From: Amphiduros pacificus
Taxonomy: Eukaryota; Annelida; Polychaeta; Phyllodocida; Hesionidae
Assembly (NCBI GenBank): GCA_949316495.1
Contig: OX439001.1
Location: forward strand, 31,696,964 to 31,760,963
Length of the DNA stretch: 64,000 nucleotides
Reading direction: 5' to 3'
Position numbers and translations under genes: made by a program. The notes beneath the pieces were generated by a model that saw only the letters and a program-made list of their open reading frames with translations, ran no database searches and was not told the DNA's origin. This document shows positions 47,146 to 58,830 of the stretch, one piece after another (position 1 is the first letter of the stretch; each line of letters starts with the position of its first letter).

Positions 47146-48091
47146 GGGTATTTATGGGTGTTGGTAGTGAGTGTCCTCTGGTGGCAGATTTTCTGAGGGA
47201 ACTACTTTCTTTTTTACGCCAAAATGGAACGTTTTCAAAAAAGTATGGGAAAAATGCTCAACTGTCAAAAAGAGTTCCTTTTTCATTAAAACTTTCAAGT
47301 CATGAAATGACATTTTATGGTAATCATTTTTGTAATAAAATTATTGATTTATTATTTGAAAATCACAATGGGATTTCTTTGATAATGTTGAAAGCTTCAT
47401 ATCTTTTTAACTAAAAAAAAGTGGCGTAGTAATATGTCACTGCTCCAAAATTTCTTTTGTTATGTCAAAATGTTAAAGGGAAAAAGTTCTGCAGATTGTG
47501 GGACCATAATAAAGTGGATTTCCAAACAACTTTGTAAAAGTGATCTTAACAATATTTACTGTGATCCTAGTGAAACAGATTTTCTATTTTTCAAAAACAT
47601 TAAGAGAAAAATAGAGGTCAAGTACACACTTGATCATTTCAAAAATATGAATTTTTTCACCTCCCTTCACGTATCTGATTGCCAAACTTCCTTTTTATTT
47701 CCAAATTATACAAATCAAAGTGAGAAAATCTGTTTCAGTAGGATCACAGTGAATTTTCTTCCCAATGAAATGAAATAAACACAGCTAAAAACAAGCCTAT
47801 TCCTGTTGTGTAATCTGCAGAACTTATTTGCTTGTCTTCTTCATTTCTCATCAAAACTATCATCAAGGAAAATTAGGACAAAATACTGTTTTGAAAGAAA
47901 TATACTTGTAATCATACCTTATAATTCACATATTGTAGTGTTTAAATATTGATTCATGTCATGAATGCTTTTAATTTAATATGGAATGTATTTTTACACC
48001 GTAAATGTGCCAATTCCCATCAAGTACAGTATTCTGGTAATTTACTCCTCTGCCACTAGGGGGCACTCACCACCAACACCCATAAATACCC
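47146..48091. mobile_element. TTAA-flanked inverted-repeat element (946 bp)
   Basis: TTAA stands on both sides (47142-47145, 48092-48095). The ends are GGGTATTTATGGGTGTTGGT and its inverse, with similarity reaching about 50 bp (to GTGGCAGA). TTAA duplications are typical of piggyBac and Kolobok elements. Two unbroken frames inside (47154-47414 and 47434-47778) show no transposase motif, so it is probably non-autonomous. Confidence 0.8.
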
Positions 48092-48124
48092 TTAATGCAT
48101 TGTACGATATTGTAATATGCAGTC

Positions 48125-48715
48125 ACAGGTTATTGTGTGATACTCAGATCTACAGGTTATTGTGTGATACTCAGATATACAGGTTATTGTGTGATACTCA
48201 GATCTACAGGCTATTGTGTGATACTCAGATCTACAGGTTATTGTGTGATACTCAGATCTACAGGTTATTGTGTGATACTCAGATCTACAGGTTATTGTGT
48301 AATACTCAGATCTACAGGCTATTGTGTGATACTCAGATCTACAGGTTATTGTGTGATACTCAGATCTACAGGCTATTGTGTTATACTCAGATCTATTTGT
48401 TATCGTGTTATTATCAGAGCTATAGGTTATTGTGTTATTTTTGGCATTATACCCAGAGCTATAGGTTATTGTGTTATTCTCAGATCTATTATGGTGTTAT
48501 TCTCAGAGCTATAGGTTATTGTGTTATAATCAGATCTATGTGTTATGATGTTATACTGTTGCTTCCGTTGTTAATGTTTTTCTCAGACCTATAGGTTATT
48601 GGGTTTTTCTCGGAGCTATAGGATATTGTGTTATACTCAGAGCTATAGGTTATTGCGTTATACTCAGAGCTATAGGTATTATGTTATACTGAGGGCTACA
48701 GGTTATTATAAGACC
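48125..48715. repeat. 27-bp minisatellite, about 20 copies
   Basis: The unit is CAGGTTATTGTGTGATACTC followed by AGATCTA. The first ten copies are nearly identical; later ones drift to GAGCTATAGGTTATTGTGTT. It shares the core TTATTGTGTGATA with the 26-bp array. Continuous open frames run through it in two phases but simply read the repeat. Confidence 0.95.
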
Positions 48716-49217
48716 TATTATCCATAGCATAAAGACAAACATATGGAATGAAAGAAAATTCACGTTTCCAATCAAAAGCAGAAGGCTTTAAATATTTATT
48801 TAACGGGTCCGTGAAAGACCACATGATTACATCAGATGTTCTCCCAGTATCCATCTGATATGTTTTCCAAAATTGTAGTGTCACTCACTGTGTGTTATAT
48901 ACAATGTACACGGTACGAGAGTTTAGATTGTTATTTGCCATTGACTGTAAGTATGATGTATGGGTACCTGGAAGTAGGGACATGATTGCGCTTTTATCAT
49001 GCCCGCCTGCCGCCCATGTCTAAGGCACGTGACCTTTGTTGAAGGGACATCTATAATCATGAGTATATGGTGCATCTATTTGGGGATGACCAGATATATA
49101 TCAGTGAAATTATTCAGTGACAAAAAGCTGATAATATTGCATTAAATGCAGTTAGGTGTAGCCAACCCTTATTATTTATTGGACAACAACCTAGTAAAAT
49201 AGACAATCCTATATATC
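48716..49217. other. Spacer, nothing recognised
   Basis: No structure or open frame of note. Confidence 0.4.
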
Positions 49218-49491
<274 letters not shown>

Positions 49492-49936
49492 CTGAAATAG
49501 CATATCATTAGGTTCATTTGCTGTTCTCAAAACAATAATCCTGGATACACCTATATCTATTGTAAAATATCGTAAATATTATAAAATAGCATTGTCGAAT
49601 CTTGCAACATATTATAAAATAACATTAATTTCTTGTATGTGTATTTAATAGTCATGCGAGTTTTTTTACGATAAAGAAATATTGAGCCGGCCCAGACACT
49701 GTTTTGTCGCTTATTATTTTGTTTTTAGTTTGAGTACCGGATATTGTAGCTGACAGTTGACACCGAATATTGTAGCTGACAGTCCCGCAGACCCAGACGG
49801 GTAGGAGGATTGTCTGGATATCAGATTTATCTGCTAAAAGAATATATTGTAGATTCAAAGGAAAACTTAATGTTTTTGTTTTTGATCAATACGAATTTTA
49901 TTTTGAAAATAACATCACCTATTATTATGTTGTTTC

Positions 49937-50455
49937 CTTTGTTAATGTGTTTTTCCCTAAATCCAACATACCTGACAATATTTGACCCTGTCAGTCATAA
50001 TGGAAATCAACAGGTCAAATGTCACCTGTATGTGTATTTCTCTGTCGTCTAGTGAGATCAACCAAAATGCATGTGCTCACATGTGCAAAGATTACCTCCT
50101 GGAAATGGTATCAATTCCTCCAAAATGGTTCTCTAGTTTCAGTTGTTTGAACACTATTAGGCTTTCTATTTTCAAAAATAATGATTAAATATTGCAATAA
50201 TTATTTTAATTGGCAAATAACAATTGGAATAAAGAATTATGTGTTGTAATACTGCTGAGATGTGTGTGCAATGATTTGCCCTCTATTTTAGACATGAAAG
50301 TGACCACACACCCCACAAATCTGAGTACTAATCTCGGCAAGGAAGTGTTCTCAGCAGGACACCAGCTCACATTTTTAATCTCTACCGTTGGTATCCTTAC
50401 CTGAGACTTTCCTCTTTTTGTCAGGTATGTTGGCTTAAAGGAAAACACGTAATGT
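49937..50455 (+). mobile_element. Inverted-ended interspersed repeat (about 520 bp)
   Basis: The left end reads GTTTTTCCCTAAATCCAACA then TACCTGACAA; the right end carries the inverse (TTTGTCAGGTATGTTGGCTT then AAAGGAAAAC). A reverse copy lies at 24431-24910. The right flank (TGCTTGATTCCTCTTAAGGG) recurs at 26769 and 41590. No coding sequence. Confidence 0.65.
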
Positions 50456-51790
50456 GTGCTTGATTCCTCTTAAGGGAAGTACACATCATGATACCAGTAC
50501 AATATACCTTTCCAAAATAACCTAAATTCTCTACTCCTGTCAAAGACTTTCCATTGTGTACTTTTATAAGATATATTTATGTTATTCCAAATCAGAGATA
50601 TATCTATTTATGAGTGCAAAAGTATAATGCTCAATACATTGGACTGGCCAATTGTGCTGTCATTCCTGTGTGTCAAGTGTGTGTGAATTTAGATGAATGA
50701 TATATGCATTATTGCATTGCTAATTCACCCAGAGAAAAGAGCTAAACATAGAATTATTATCAATATAGAAATCAAGTATCTTACAGAGTAAAATATGAAA
50801 TCGCTGTAAACCGGAATGATTACATGAAATGAATGAGCCCAAATGATTAGAATATTACTGGAAGTATTCTAAATGATCAAACATGGGTAAACTTTGCAGA
50901 AAATATAAAGTCTCACGTTCTTCAACACACATGGTAATATAGCACATCTTAGGTTTAACACTTTAATTAAAAGAAAATGCCTCAGGGTGGATAATGATAG
51001 CATTTGTCTGTTTGCATTTGAATTAATCGAATTGCTAAAGCTTTTCAATAATGTGGGAAACGGGGGCGTAAGCAGAGATAGTGTTTCTTCCTAACATAGC
51101 TGCTTATGAAATTAGCGAGCATGGCTTTTTCCTTTCATGATAAAGCCTATGTCATAATAAGCCCATAAATTGTACACAATGTAAAAGGGATTTTGATATT
51201 TGTTAAATATTTGGCATGAGACGGACACAATGTCTTTTAAATATGATATAAATTATAATTCTTATCCTTTGTATATAGAATACAGACGAATCGAATTCTG
51301 TACTATAATCCTTCTCAATTTAAACATTTTAACATCAATTTGTTCAGCAAACCACATTTGCCATTGTCACGTGTAAATGGTATTTGTTCTTGACAAGTCA
51401 GTATGCATGTGGAGTCAAGGTACATGTACTTGACTTAATGCAAGTTTCTTCAATATCTCAGAACATTTCCCAGCAACATGAAAACCAAATGACGAAATAA
51501 ACTGTTCACACATTTTAGCATATAAAATTCATATTTCGAATTTGTGATCAAATCGATGATCTTTGTTGCATTCTCATCAAACCCAAAAACAGATTTTAGA
51601 TTATAGCTCTGCTGACTCTTCTTTAAAAATCTTCTTCTCCAAAACTAACAGTAATATATGTTTCATATTTTATACAGAGGTAGATATAGAGGTGAAGATT
51701 CAGATTCCTACAAATCTTAGTGATTTCACCACTAACCTTGGTGCAGTGACCTCGTGGTCACTGCATACAAGAGGAAATTAAACCTTGGTA
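50456..51790. other. Intergenic, nothing recognised
   Basis: AT-rich with only short chance frames. Confidence 0.4.
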
Positions 51791-51829
51791 TACAGAAACG
51801 TCCTAGGTCATAGCTGTGCCTCGTCATAC

Positions 51830-52300
51830 TGTTCTAGTCTTGTGACCTTTGACCTTAATACACTGACCTTGAATTCAAAATTTGTGTGGATGCAATATCT
51901 CTCAACCATTAAAAGTGAATAAACATATGTCAATGGCCTTAAACATATGCTAATCATTGCTTTTTTGTAAACATATCTTCCTAAATGATCATTTAAATCC
52001 TTTTCAAGAGCAGACTTGTGCAGATGATAATTTTGACCAATCAAAATGCATGTTACTTGTCAAATATGGTCCCAACTTGTTGTCTCGATTCTAATTGGCT
52101 TATATTTCTTTAGCAGCCTCCTTGACAACTTAGTGATAGCTATTAGATTTTTAAATCATAACAAAATGGAAAAAGAACTGAGCCTAATGGAAAATGGATA
52201 GAATTAGTCCCTTGAAAATCATCTTGCCCACCAGCACCTAAAGGATGAACATCATGAACTAAGATAATAAATATAGGGCATGCCAAACAACCACAAGGTG
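51830..52300 (-). repeat. Reverse copy of the 37.38-37.70 kb repeat
   Basis: TAGCTATTAGATTTTTAAATC, ATAATTTTGACCAATCAAAA and ATGGAAAAAGAACTGAG mirror 37500-37690. A TGACCTTTGACCT run near 51841 has the form of a nuclear-receptor DR1 site. Confidence 0.55.
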
Positions 52301-52872
52301 CAGTTGTGAACAGTCAGTTATTTGGCCCCTGCGCCCATTGATTGACCTGAAGGTCACACATTTTGTGCATGAAATATTGCATTGGTAACAAGATAATGAT
52401 TTACAAGATATCAATGAATATCACATCAAAACTGAATTGGGATCTTGTATCGAAAACCATAACCTATTTGCTTGTTGCACTTTATCTCGGTTCATGTGTT
52501 TTCATTCAAGTCAGCAGAGTTATCAACCCATGGTGTTATGTTTAACAATTCAAACTATACATCAAAACCCGTTGGTACATGCATTAAGGGGTCTGTTTTG
52601 GTTTCTCATCACATCGGGATGAGTGAGGGAAGGCAGAAGAAGAAGGGTATCGTGGATCACATGGGCAATCACTTTGTTGGGTTTTGGGCATATGCAAATT
52701 GTTTTACTCTCCTTATACTCACAGTAAAGCCGGCCCTCTAAGTTATGATTAACTTATCAGGTATTCACAGCCTCTTTGCTTTGTCAAACAGTAAGTTGTA
52801 GTCATGAGCTGTCTGCAAACCAAATGATAAGAACGTTTGATCTCAGCCATGTGTCTATATATAGTATTACTA

Positions 52873-53121
<249 letters not shown>

Positions 53122-53123
<2 letters not shown>

Positions 53124-54041
53124 TAAGGGCATGAAAACTCTTGCACCACATTTCTGCCAATCTGATGTTTCAAATTAGATTAAAAATACTTGAATATTGT
53201 ATTCCAAGAGAAATAAAAAAAATGATGACTGAGTGATGGAACACCCTGTAAATAATATTATTCTCAAGAATATTTACAAGTTTTGCATCCCCCCTCCTTT
53301 TTGTTTAATTGCTCATAATATTTGCAAAGAATTACAAAGCATTGTCACACCCTACTGAGCACAGGATTAAAATATTCTTTGGGGGACTATTGTTTTCCAT
53401 AATTCCCTTAACTGGATCACAGACTTTTCTGATTTTGAAAGCTGAAATAATAACATTGGATGAGAACATATTTAATCCATGTATAAAGTTATTAATTTTA
53501 CTTTCATGACCTTGAAGTATGGTTATTTCTGATCTGTACCATCCAATCCATAAATTCAATGTGTCAAAACGTAACCTAGCCTTACCTTGATCAATACTTT
53601 GCCCAAATCTGAGATCACGTTTATAAAAATCAGAAAATGCTGTGGTCCAGTTGAGTGAATTATGGAAATCAATAATGTCCCACAGAGTAAGCTTGTATTC
53701 AGTAGGGTGTGACAAAGCCTTGTAGTTCTTTGCAAATATTATTAGCAATTTAACAACAGCGGGCACAAAATTTGTAAATTTTCTGGAGAATAATATAACT
53801 TACGGTGTGTTTCACCACTCAATCACCTTTTTTTTTCTTTTTTCTCTCAGAACAGAATTTTCAAGTCCATGAAAGACAAAAAATCTAAAAGCATAAGGTA
53901 GAAGTTATACTTTTTAAAAATATCTTAGCATTGTATGGATCATATCCTTTACATTTTAGGATGTACATATTAACTATCTTTATTCTCATTTTAAAAATCA
54001 GATTGACAGAAATGTGGTGCAAGAGTTTTCATGCCCTTAGT
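53122..54041. mobile_element. Foldback element (about 920 bp) with long inverted arms
   Basis: The ends are CTAAGGGCATGAAAACTCTT and its inverse, perfect for about 34 bp. The similarity resumes deeper: 53225-53345 pairs with 53690-53825 at roughly three-quarters identity, so most of the element is one imperfect palindrome. The open frames on the two strands (53309 and 53766) start with the same IFAKNYKALSHPTE for that reason. It probably inserted at a TA step in the adjoining TA tract. No transposase motif. Confidence 0.8.
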
Positions 54042-54329
54042 TTATATATGGTACTGCTGTTATTATTGCAAATATACCATTTCAGGTGGATACTCTCAAT
54101 TGCAATTGCGATAAATATTTTGACGGGGACTGCAGACAATATGCAGAGAGCATCATTCGTTTGGCATTATAAAACATGATTGGATATCACAAAAAGAAAC
54201 CAAATAGTCCACAGTCTGGTGCAAACGAACAAGAGACAGTGGAGAAAGCCCATTCTAAGACAAATCTGACAGATGCATTTGCTGTGTGTCCGTCAACATT
54301 GCTGTGTCTGAGCTTGAGATTTGGTATTG

Positions 54330-55015
54330 TTAGTACTCTTGGTGCTTTGGATGTTGTTATTGCTGTTGGTGCTGTTATTGCTGTTGGTGCTGTTAGTACT
54401 CTTGGTGCTTTGGATGTTGTTATTGCTGTTGGTGCTGTTATTGCTGTTGGTGCTGTTATTGCTGTTGGTGCTGTTATTGCTGTTAGTGCTGTTATTGCTG
54501 TTAGTGCTGTTAGTGCTGTTAGTGCTGTTAGTGCTGTTAGTGCTGTTAGTGCTATATATTATTGCTGTTGGTGCTGTTATTGCCGTTGGTGCTATATATT
54601 ATTGCTGTTGGTGCTGTTATTGCCGTTGGTGCTATATATTATTGCTGTTGGTGCTGTTATTGCTGTTGGTGCTGTTATTACCGTTGGTGCTATATATTAT
54701 TGCTGTTAGTGCTGTTATTGCTGTTAGTGCTGTTAATGCTGTTAGTGCTATATAATATTGCTGTTGGTGCTGTTATTGCTGTTTGTGCTATATATTATTG
54801 CTGTTGGTGCTGTTATTGCCGTTGGTGCTATATATTATTGCTGTTGGTGCTGTTATTGCTGTTTGTGCTATATATTATTGCTGTTATTGCTGTCATTGCT
54901 GATGATGTAGTTATTGATGATTATGTTGTTACTGCTGTTTATGCTGTGTATGCTGTTATTACTGTTGATACTGTTGGTTACGTTGATGCTGTTGGTTCAG
55001 TTGATGTTGTTGTTG
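54330..55015. repeat. GTT/GCT-rich tandem array
   Basis: Units of GTTATTGCTGTTGGTGCT are arranged in a higher-order pattern with GCTATATATTATT spacers. Three frames remain open and read as hydrophobic Val/Ala/Leu repeats. The lack of any flanking coding signal and the low complexity argue for a minisatellite. Confidence 0.85.
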
Positions 55016-55059
55016 ATGCTGCTTGTTTTGTGTTTTTGTTGTTTTTTATGTTCTTTTTT

Positions 55060-55740
55060 TTTTGGTAGAGAAATATACTGATCAAGATGTTGTATTGCGC
55101 AAGATTGTGCATTCACGGCACGTGAGAACTGCTGCAGCTGTTCATACTGAGTTTGATCGCTGGCACTGATCCCAGGCTGCGCCCCGCGCAAACCAATACT
55201 TCTCTGTGTCCTAATCACACACCTCCGCCCTGCAACTATTTCAGATGAACTGCCTTGGAGTGCAAACAGAATAAACGATCCCAAATTTATATTTATTTTG
55301 TTATTTTTGTTTGTGCCTGTCCTTAAAATGGAGAGCTCAAATGGACGACGTACCTCCTGTCATTGAAGTCCGTGCGCTCCCGATACATGTAGACATGTTA
55401 GAAAACAGTGGGGGTTTTTTTCAGAACATGTTGCATGTACAATATGTATGTATTAACCACAACCATGTCGACGAAGCCTAAGCATACCTGAGTGATATAT
55501 GATAGGAAAAGATATCATAGGTGTCGGTGATATTCACCTGGATGGCTAAAGGACGATTATATTTCATACGTACAGCAATCGGTTATAGGGTGTCAGGTGT
55601 GGTTGGTGCGTGAGACCAGCACCAGACTGACCTTCCCGTCCCGTGCCCCGGCCCATCGCCGCCTCATCCTGCTGCCAAAGCTGCGGTAAAGCGGCACACA
55701 CCTGCCGCCTCCACGCGCGTCTGATTCCTTCCCCGGCCGC
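55060..55740. other. GC-richer island, possible promoter or 5' exon area
   Basis: 55120-55260 and 55600-55740 are much richer in G+C and CpG than anything nearby (for example CACGCGCGTCTG, CCCCGGCCGCGCTG). Such islands often mark 5' ends of animal genes, but no exon can be defined. It adjoins the tandem duplication that starts at 55741. Confidence 0.3.
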
Positions 55741-56714
55741 GCTGTATCATACGCCGTGTGACTGCTCACAGCTTTGACACCTCCCTGCCGGCGGTATCAG
55801 ACAGCCTTCTCCGGGAACACTGGACCTGCCACAACTCGCGCTGACAGGACATGCTATATTGTGCAAAAAAGACCTGCAGACTTGGACTAAAAACAAGACT
55901 GATGTGTGAAAACCAATCATCAGATAAAGTCGACTGTGTGAAAACATTTGTGGAAATGCAGGCAAGTGTAGAACTCGTAATTCAATACTAGCAAGAAAGC
56001 ATCACATTGTATCATTAATCTGCAATGATATGAAGGTCACTTACATCAGGTTTTGATTGTTTATGTTACTTCTAAGAAAGACAGTAACTCTCTGATATAG
56101 ACACATTCCGCGTCAAAAGGCAAGAGGGAAAGCTAGGAGACTGAGATGAGAGAAACCATTAATAACTGTGCTCAGGTTAAAGGCCTGCTGAAAATGCATA
56201 CGTCTACATCTTCCCCACGTGTTGATGGTTTTCGATTTACCTGTAGCTTGAATATCTAAAAAGATATATCTCTTAGATAAGAGTTTATCATTTGTTGGAA
56301 GAATTGCCAAAACATATGATTGATATTGAAGCATATTTGAGACGATTATTCGATTATTCAGATTATTAAGTCAGTTTTAAGTCTACAATATCGTGTTTTA
56401 TTTCATCAGAGAAACTACCTGACTTTGGGGACACCTAATCAGGTCACCAGACAGTCTGGGGGATTAAAATAGTTGATTCACAACTAATGGTGTCTCTATG
56501 ATTGAAGAAATATGGCTCTATGGGCTGGATAGAGAGTGGAAATGCGTCTAATTTTTTTTAGTAAATAATAACACGTGCACATAGAAAATGTCATTTTAGT
56601 ATCTGTCAAACTGAATAATCTAACCGAATGGGTTAATCAGTAAAACATGATGCATATTCAAAACAGTTACCCTATTAAGATCAAAATAGATTTAGAATAG
56701 TTTGCATCACCCAT
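55741..56714. repeat. 974-bp tandem duplication, copy 1
   Basis: Runs from GCTGTATCATACGCCGTGTG to GCATCACCCATG and is followed at once by copy 2. I saw no difference between the copies over their whole length. The small minus-strand frames at 55747-55965 and 56113-56334 are repeated identically but have no family features. Confidence 0.95.
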
Positions 56715-57688
56715 GCTGTATCATACGCCGTGTGACTGCTCACAGCTTTGACACCTCCCTGCCGGCGGTATCAGACAGCCTTCTCCGGGAACACTGGACC
56801 TGCCACAACTCGCGCTGACAGGACATGCTATATTGTGCAAAAAAGACCTGCAGACTTGGACTAAAAACAAGACTGATGTGTGAAAACCAATCATCAGATA
56901 AAGTCGACTGTGTGAAAACATTTGTGGAAATGCAGGCAAGTGTAGAACTCGTAATTCAATACTAGCAAGAAAGCATCACATTGTATCATTAATCTGCAAT
57001 GATATGAAGGTCACTTACATCAGGTTTTGATTGTTTATGTTACTTCTAAGAAAGACAGTAACTCTCTGATATAGACACATTCCGCGTCAAAAGGCAAGAG
57101 GGAAAGCTAGGAGACTGAGATGAGAGAAACCATTAATAACTGTGCTCAGGTTAAAGGCCTGCTGAAAATGCATACGTCTACATCTTCCCCACGTGTTGAT
57201 GGTTTTCGATTTACCTGTAGCTTGAATATCTAAAAAGATATATCTCTTAGATAAGAGTTTATCATTTGTTGGAAGAATTGCCAAAACATATGATTGATAT
57301 TGAAGCATATTTGAGACGATTATTCGATTATTCAGATTATTAAGTCAGTTTTAAGTCTACAATATCGTGTTTTATTTCATCAGAGAAACTACCTGACTTT
57401 GGGGACACCTAATCAGGTCACCAGACAGTCTGGGGGATTAAAATAGTTGATTCACAACTAATGGTGTCTCTATGATTGAAGAAATATGGCTCTATGGGCT
57501 GGATAGAGAGTGGAAATGCGTCTAATTTTTTTTAGTAAATAATAACACGTGCACATAGAAAATGTCATTTTAGTATCTGTCAAACTGAATAATCTAACCG
57601 AATGGGTTAATCAGTAAAACATGATGCATATTCAAAACAGTTACCCTATTAAGATCAAAATAGATTTAGAATAGTTTGCATCACCCAT
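56715..57688. repeat. 974-bp tandem duplication, copy 2
   Basis: Offset from copy 1 by exactly 974 bp and identical by eye. Single-copy sequence resumes after CACCCATG at 57688. Confidence 0.95.
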
Positions 57689-58349
57689 GTGACAATGGTT
57701 ATATATTCCCCATTGAGTCCAATGTCAGACAGTCTTTGAAGTTTAAATTTGAATTCTACACTAGATATCCATATTTAATCCGTGTTTGATATATGTAAAT
57801 AAATACATTCAAAGACTAGCAGATATAAATAAGGAAGATAAGATAAGGAAAATAAGATAACATTCACCGGAGGGAAAGACAAAACAAAAACAAAATTGGC
57901 AAAACACCAACTCTCTTTTTTGAATAAGAGTTGGACAGTTCTTGTTGATTGCATGCTGATTTTTCTCAACTAAATTAATAATGTGCACCAGGCACCAGAG
58001 AGGAATTCAACCAGTGCCATAGTGACACGGTCATATTGTTGAACTCTATTAATAAAAAGTGGATGAAATAGAGTTTTCTGGGCAAATCAAGATTTTACAT
58101 AACGATGTAGATAATGAGGAGGCTGACAGATTTTAGCTTTGGATTGTGATAGTTATGCTTTGTGCACGTAGGCCAGTCTGAAAGTCAAGTAGATGACTTC
58201 CTTAATAATGAATGATACCAGACATGCAAGCTCAGTGATGAAATATCTTCATGTAAATTTAAAACGGCTGCTTTCAGATTAATTCCACATATATAAGAAT
58301 CAAATTAAATCAGGAATGAAGACATACCATAGAGGCAGAGACAGAATGT
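57689..58349. other. Spacer, nothing recognised
   Basis: AT-rich; no support for genes or repeats. Confidence 0.4.
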
Positions 58350-58830
58350 CTTTTTAATAAAAAAAAAAAGACGTGACTTATCAAGGCATTGTGAAAGAGA
58401 TATTCTGGAGTTAGAAACATACTTGGTTGAAATCATTAGGTACATAGCATGGTCAATGTGAATGATTCTTGCAGGGCGTGGCTTACAAAGGTATTGAACA
58501 AGATATGCTCTAGAGTTTTCAAATAATGTACATGGTAAGGTTAATATGAGATTCTTGATTCCCGTAGGTTGTACCTTACAAAGGCATTGAGAAAAAAACA
58601 CTCTAGAGTAAGAAACAAAATTAGTTTCAAATCATTATGTGCATGGTACGATTAATGTGTGGCGTACAAAGGCATTGAGTAAGAAATAGTCTATAGAGCG
58701 TGGCTTACAAAGGTACTTAGGAGAAACTCTTGACTAAGAAAGAGAATTATTTTCAAATCATTATGTACACGATGTGGTTAATGTGAGTGATTCCTTCAGG
58801 GCGTGGCTTCCCGGGGTATTGAGACTAGAC
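58350..58830. repeat. Degenerate ~115-bp tandem repeat with GGGCGTGGC boxes
   Basis: TTACAAAGGTATTGA-like and TCAAATCATTATGTACATGG-like blocks recur four to five times. Three units carry (G/A)GCGTGGCTT (about 58475, 58688 and 58799), which has the form of an Sp/KLF binding box. Confidence 0.75.

Noticed and set aside
47154-47778. Two frames inside the TTAA element as a transposase
   Set aside because: No DDE-type motif or zinc finger is visible and the element is short, so it was called non-autonomous.
46311-48715. Regular 26-27 bp repeats resembling a CRISPR array
   Set aside because: Units are directly joined with no unique spacers, there are no cas genes, and the genome is eukaryotic.
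51838-51856. Nuclear-receptor DR1 site
   Set aside because: TGACCTTTGACCT-like runs recur in dispersed repeats here, so a single occurrence says nothing about regulation of a nearby gene.
54997-55284. 95-codon minus-strand frame at the edge of the GTT/GCT array
   Set aside because: Half of it reads low-complexity sequence. The rest has no family features, although the GC-rich part is noted as a possible island.
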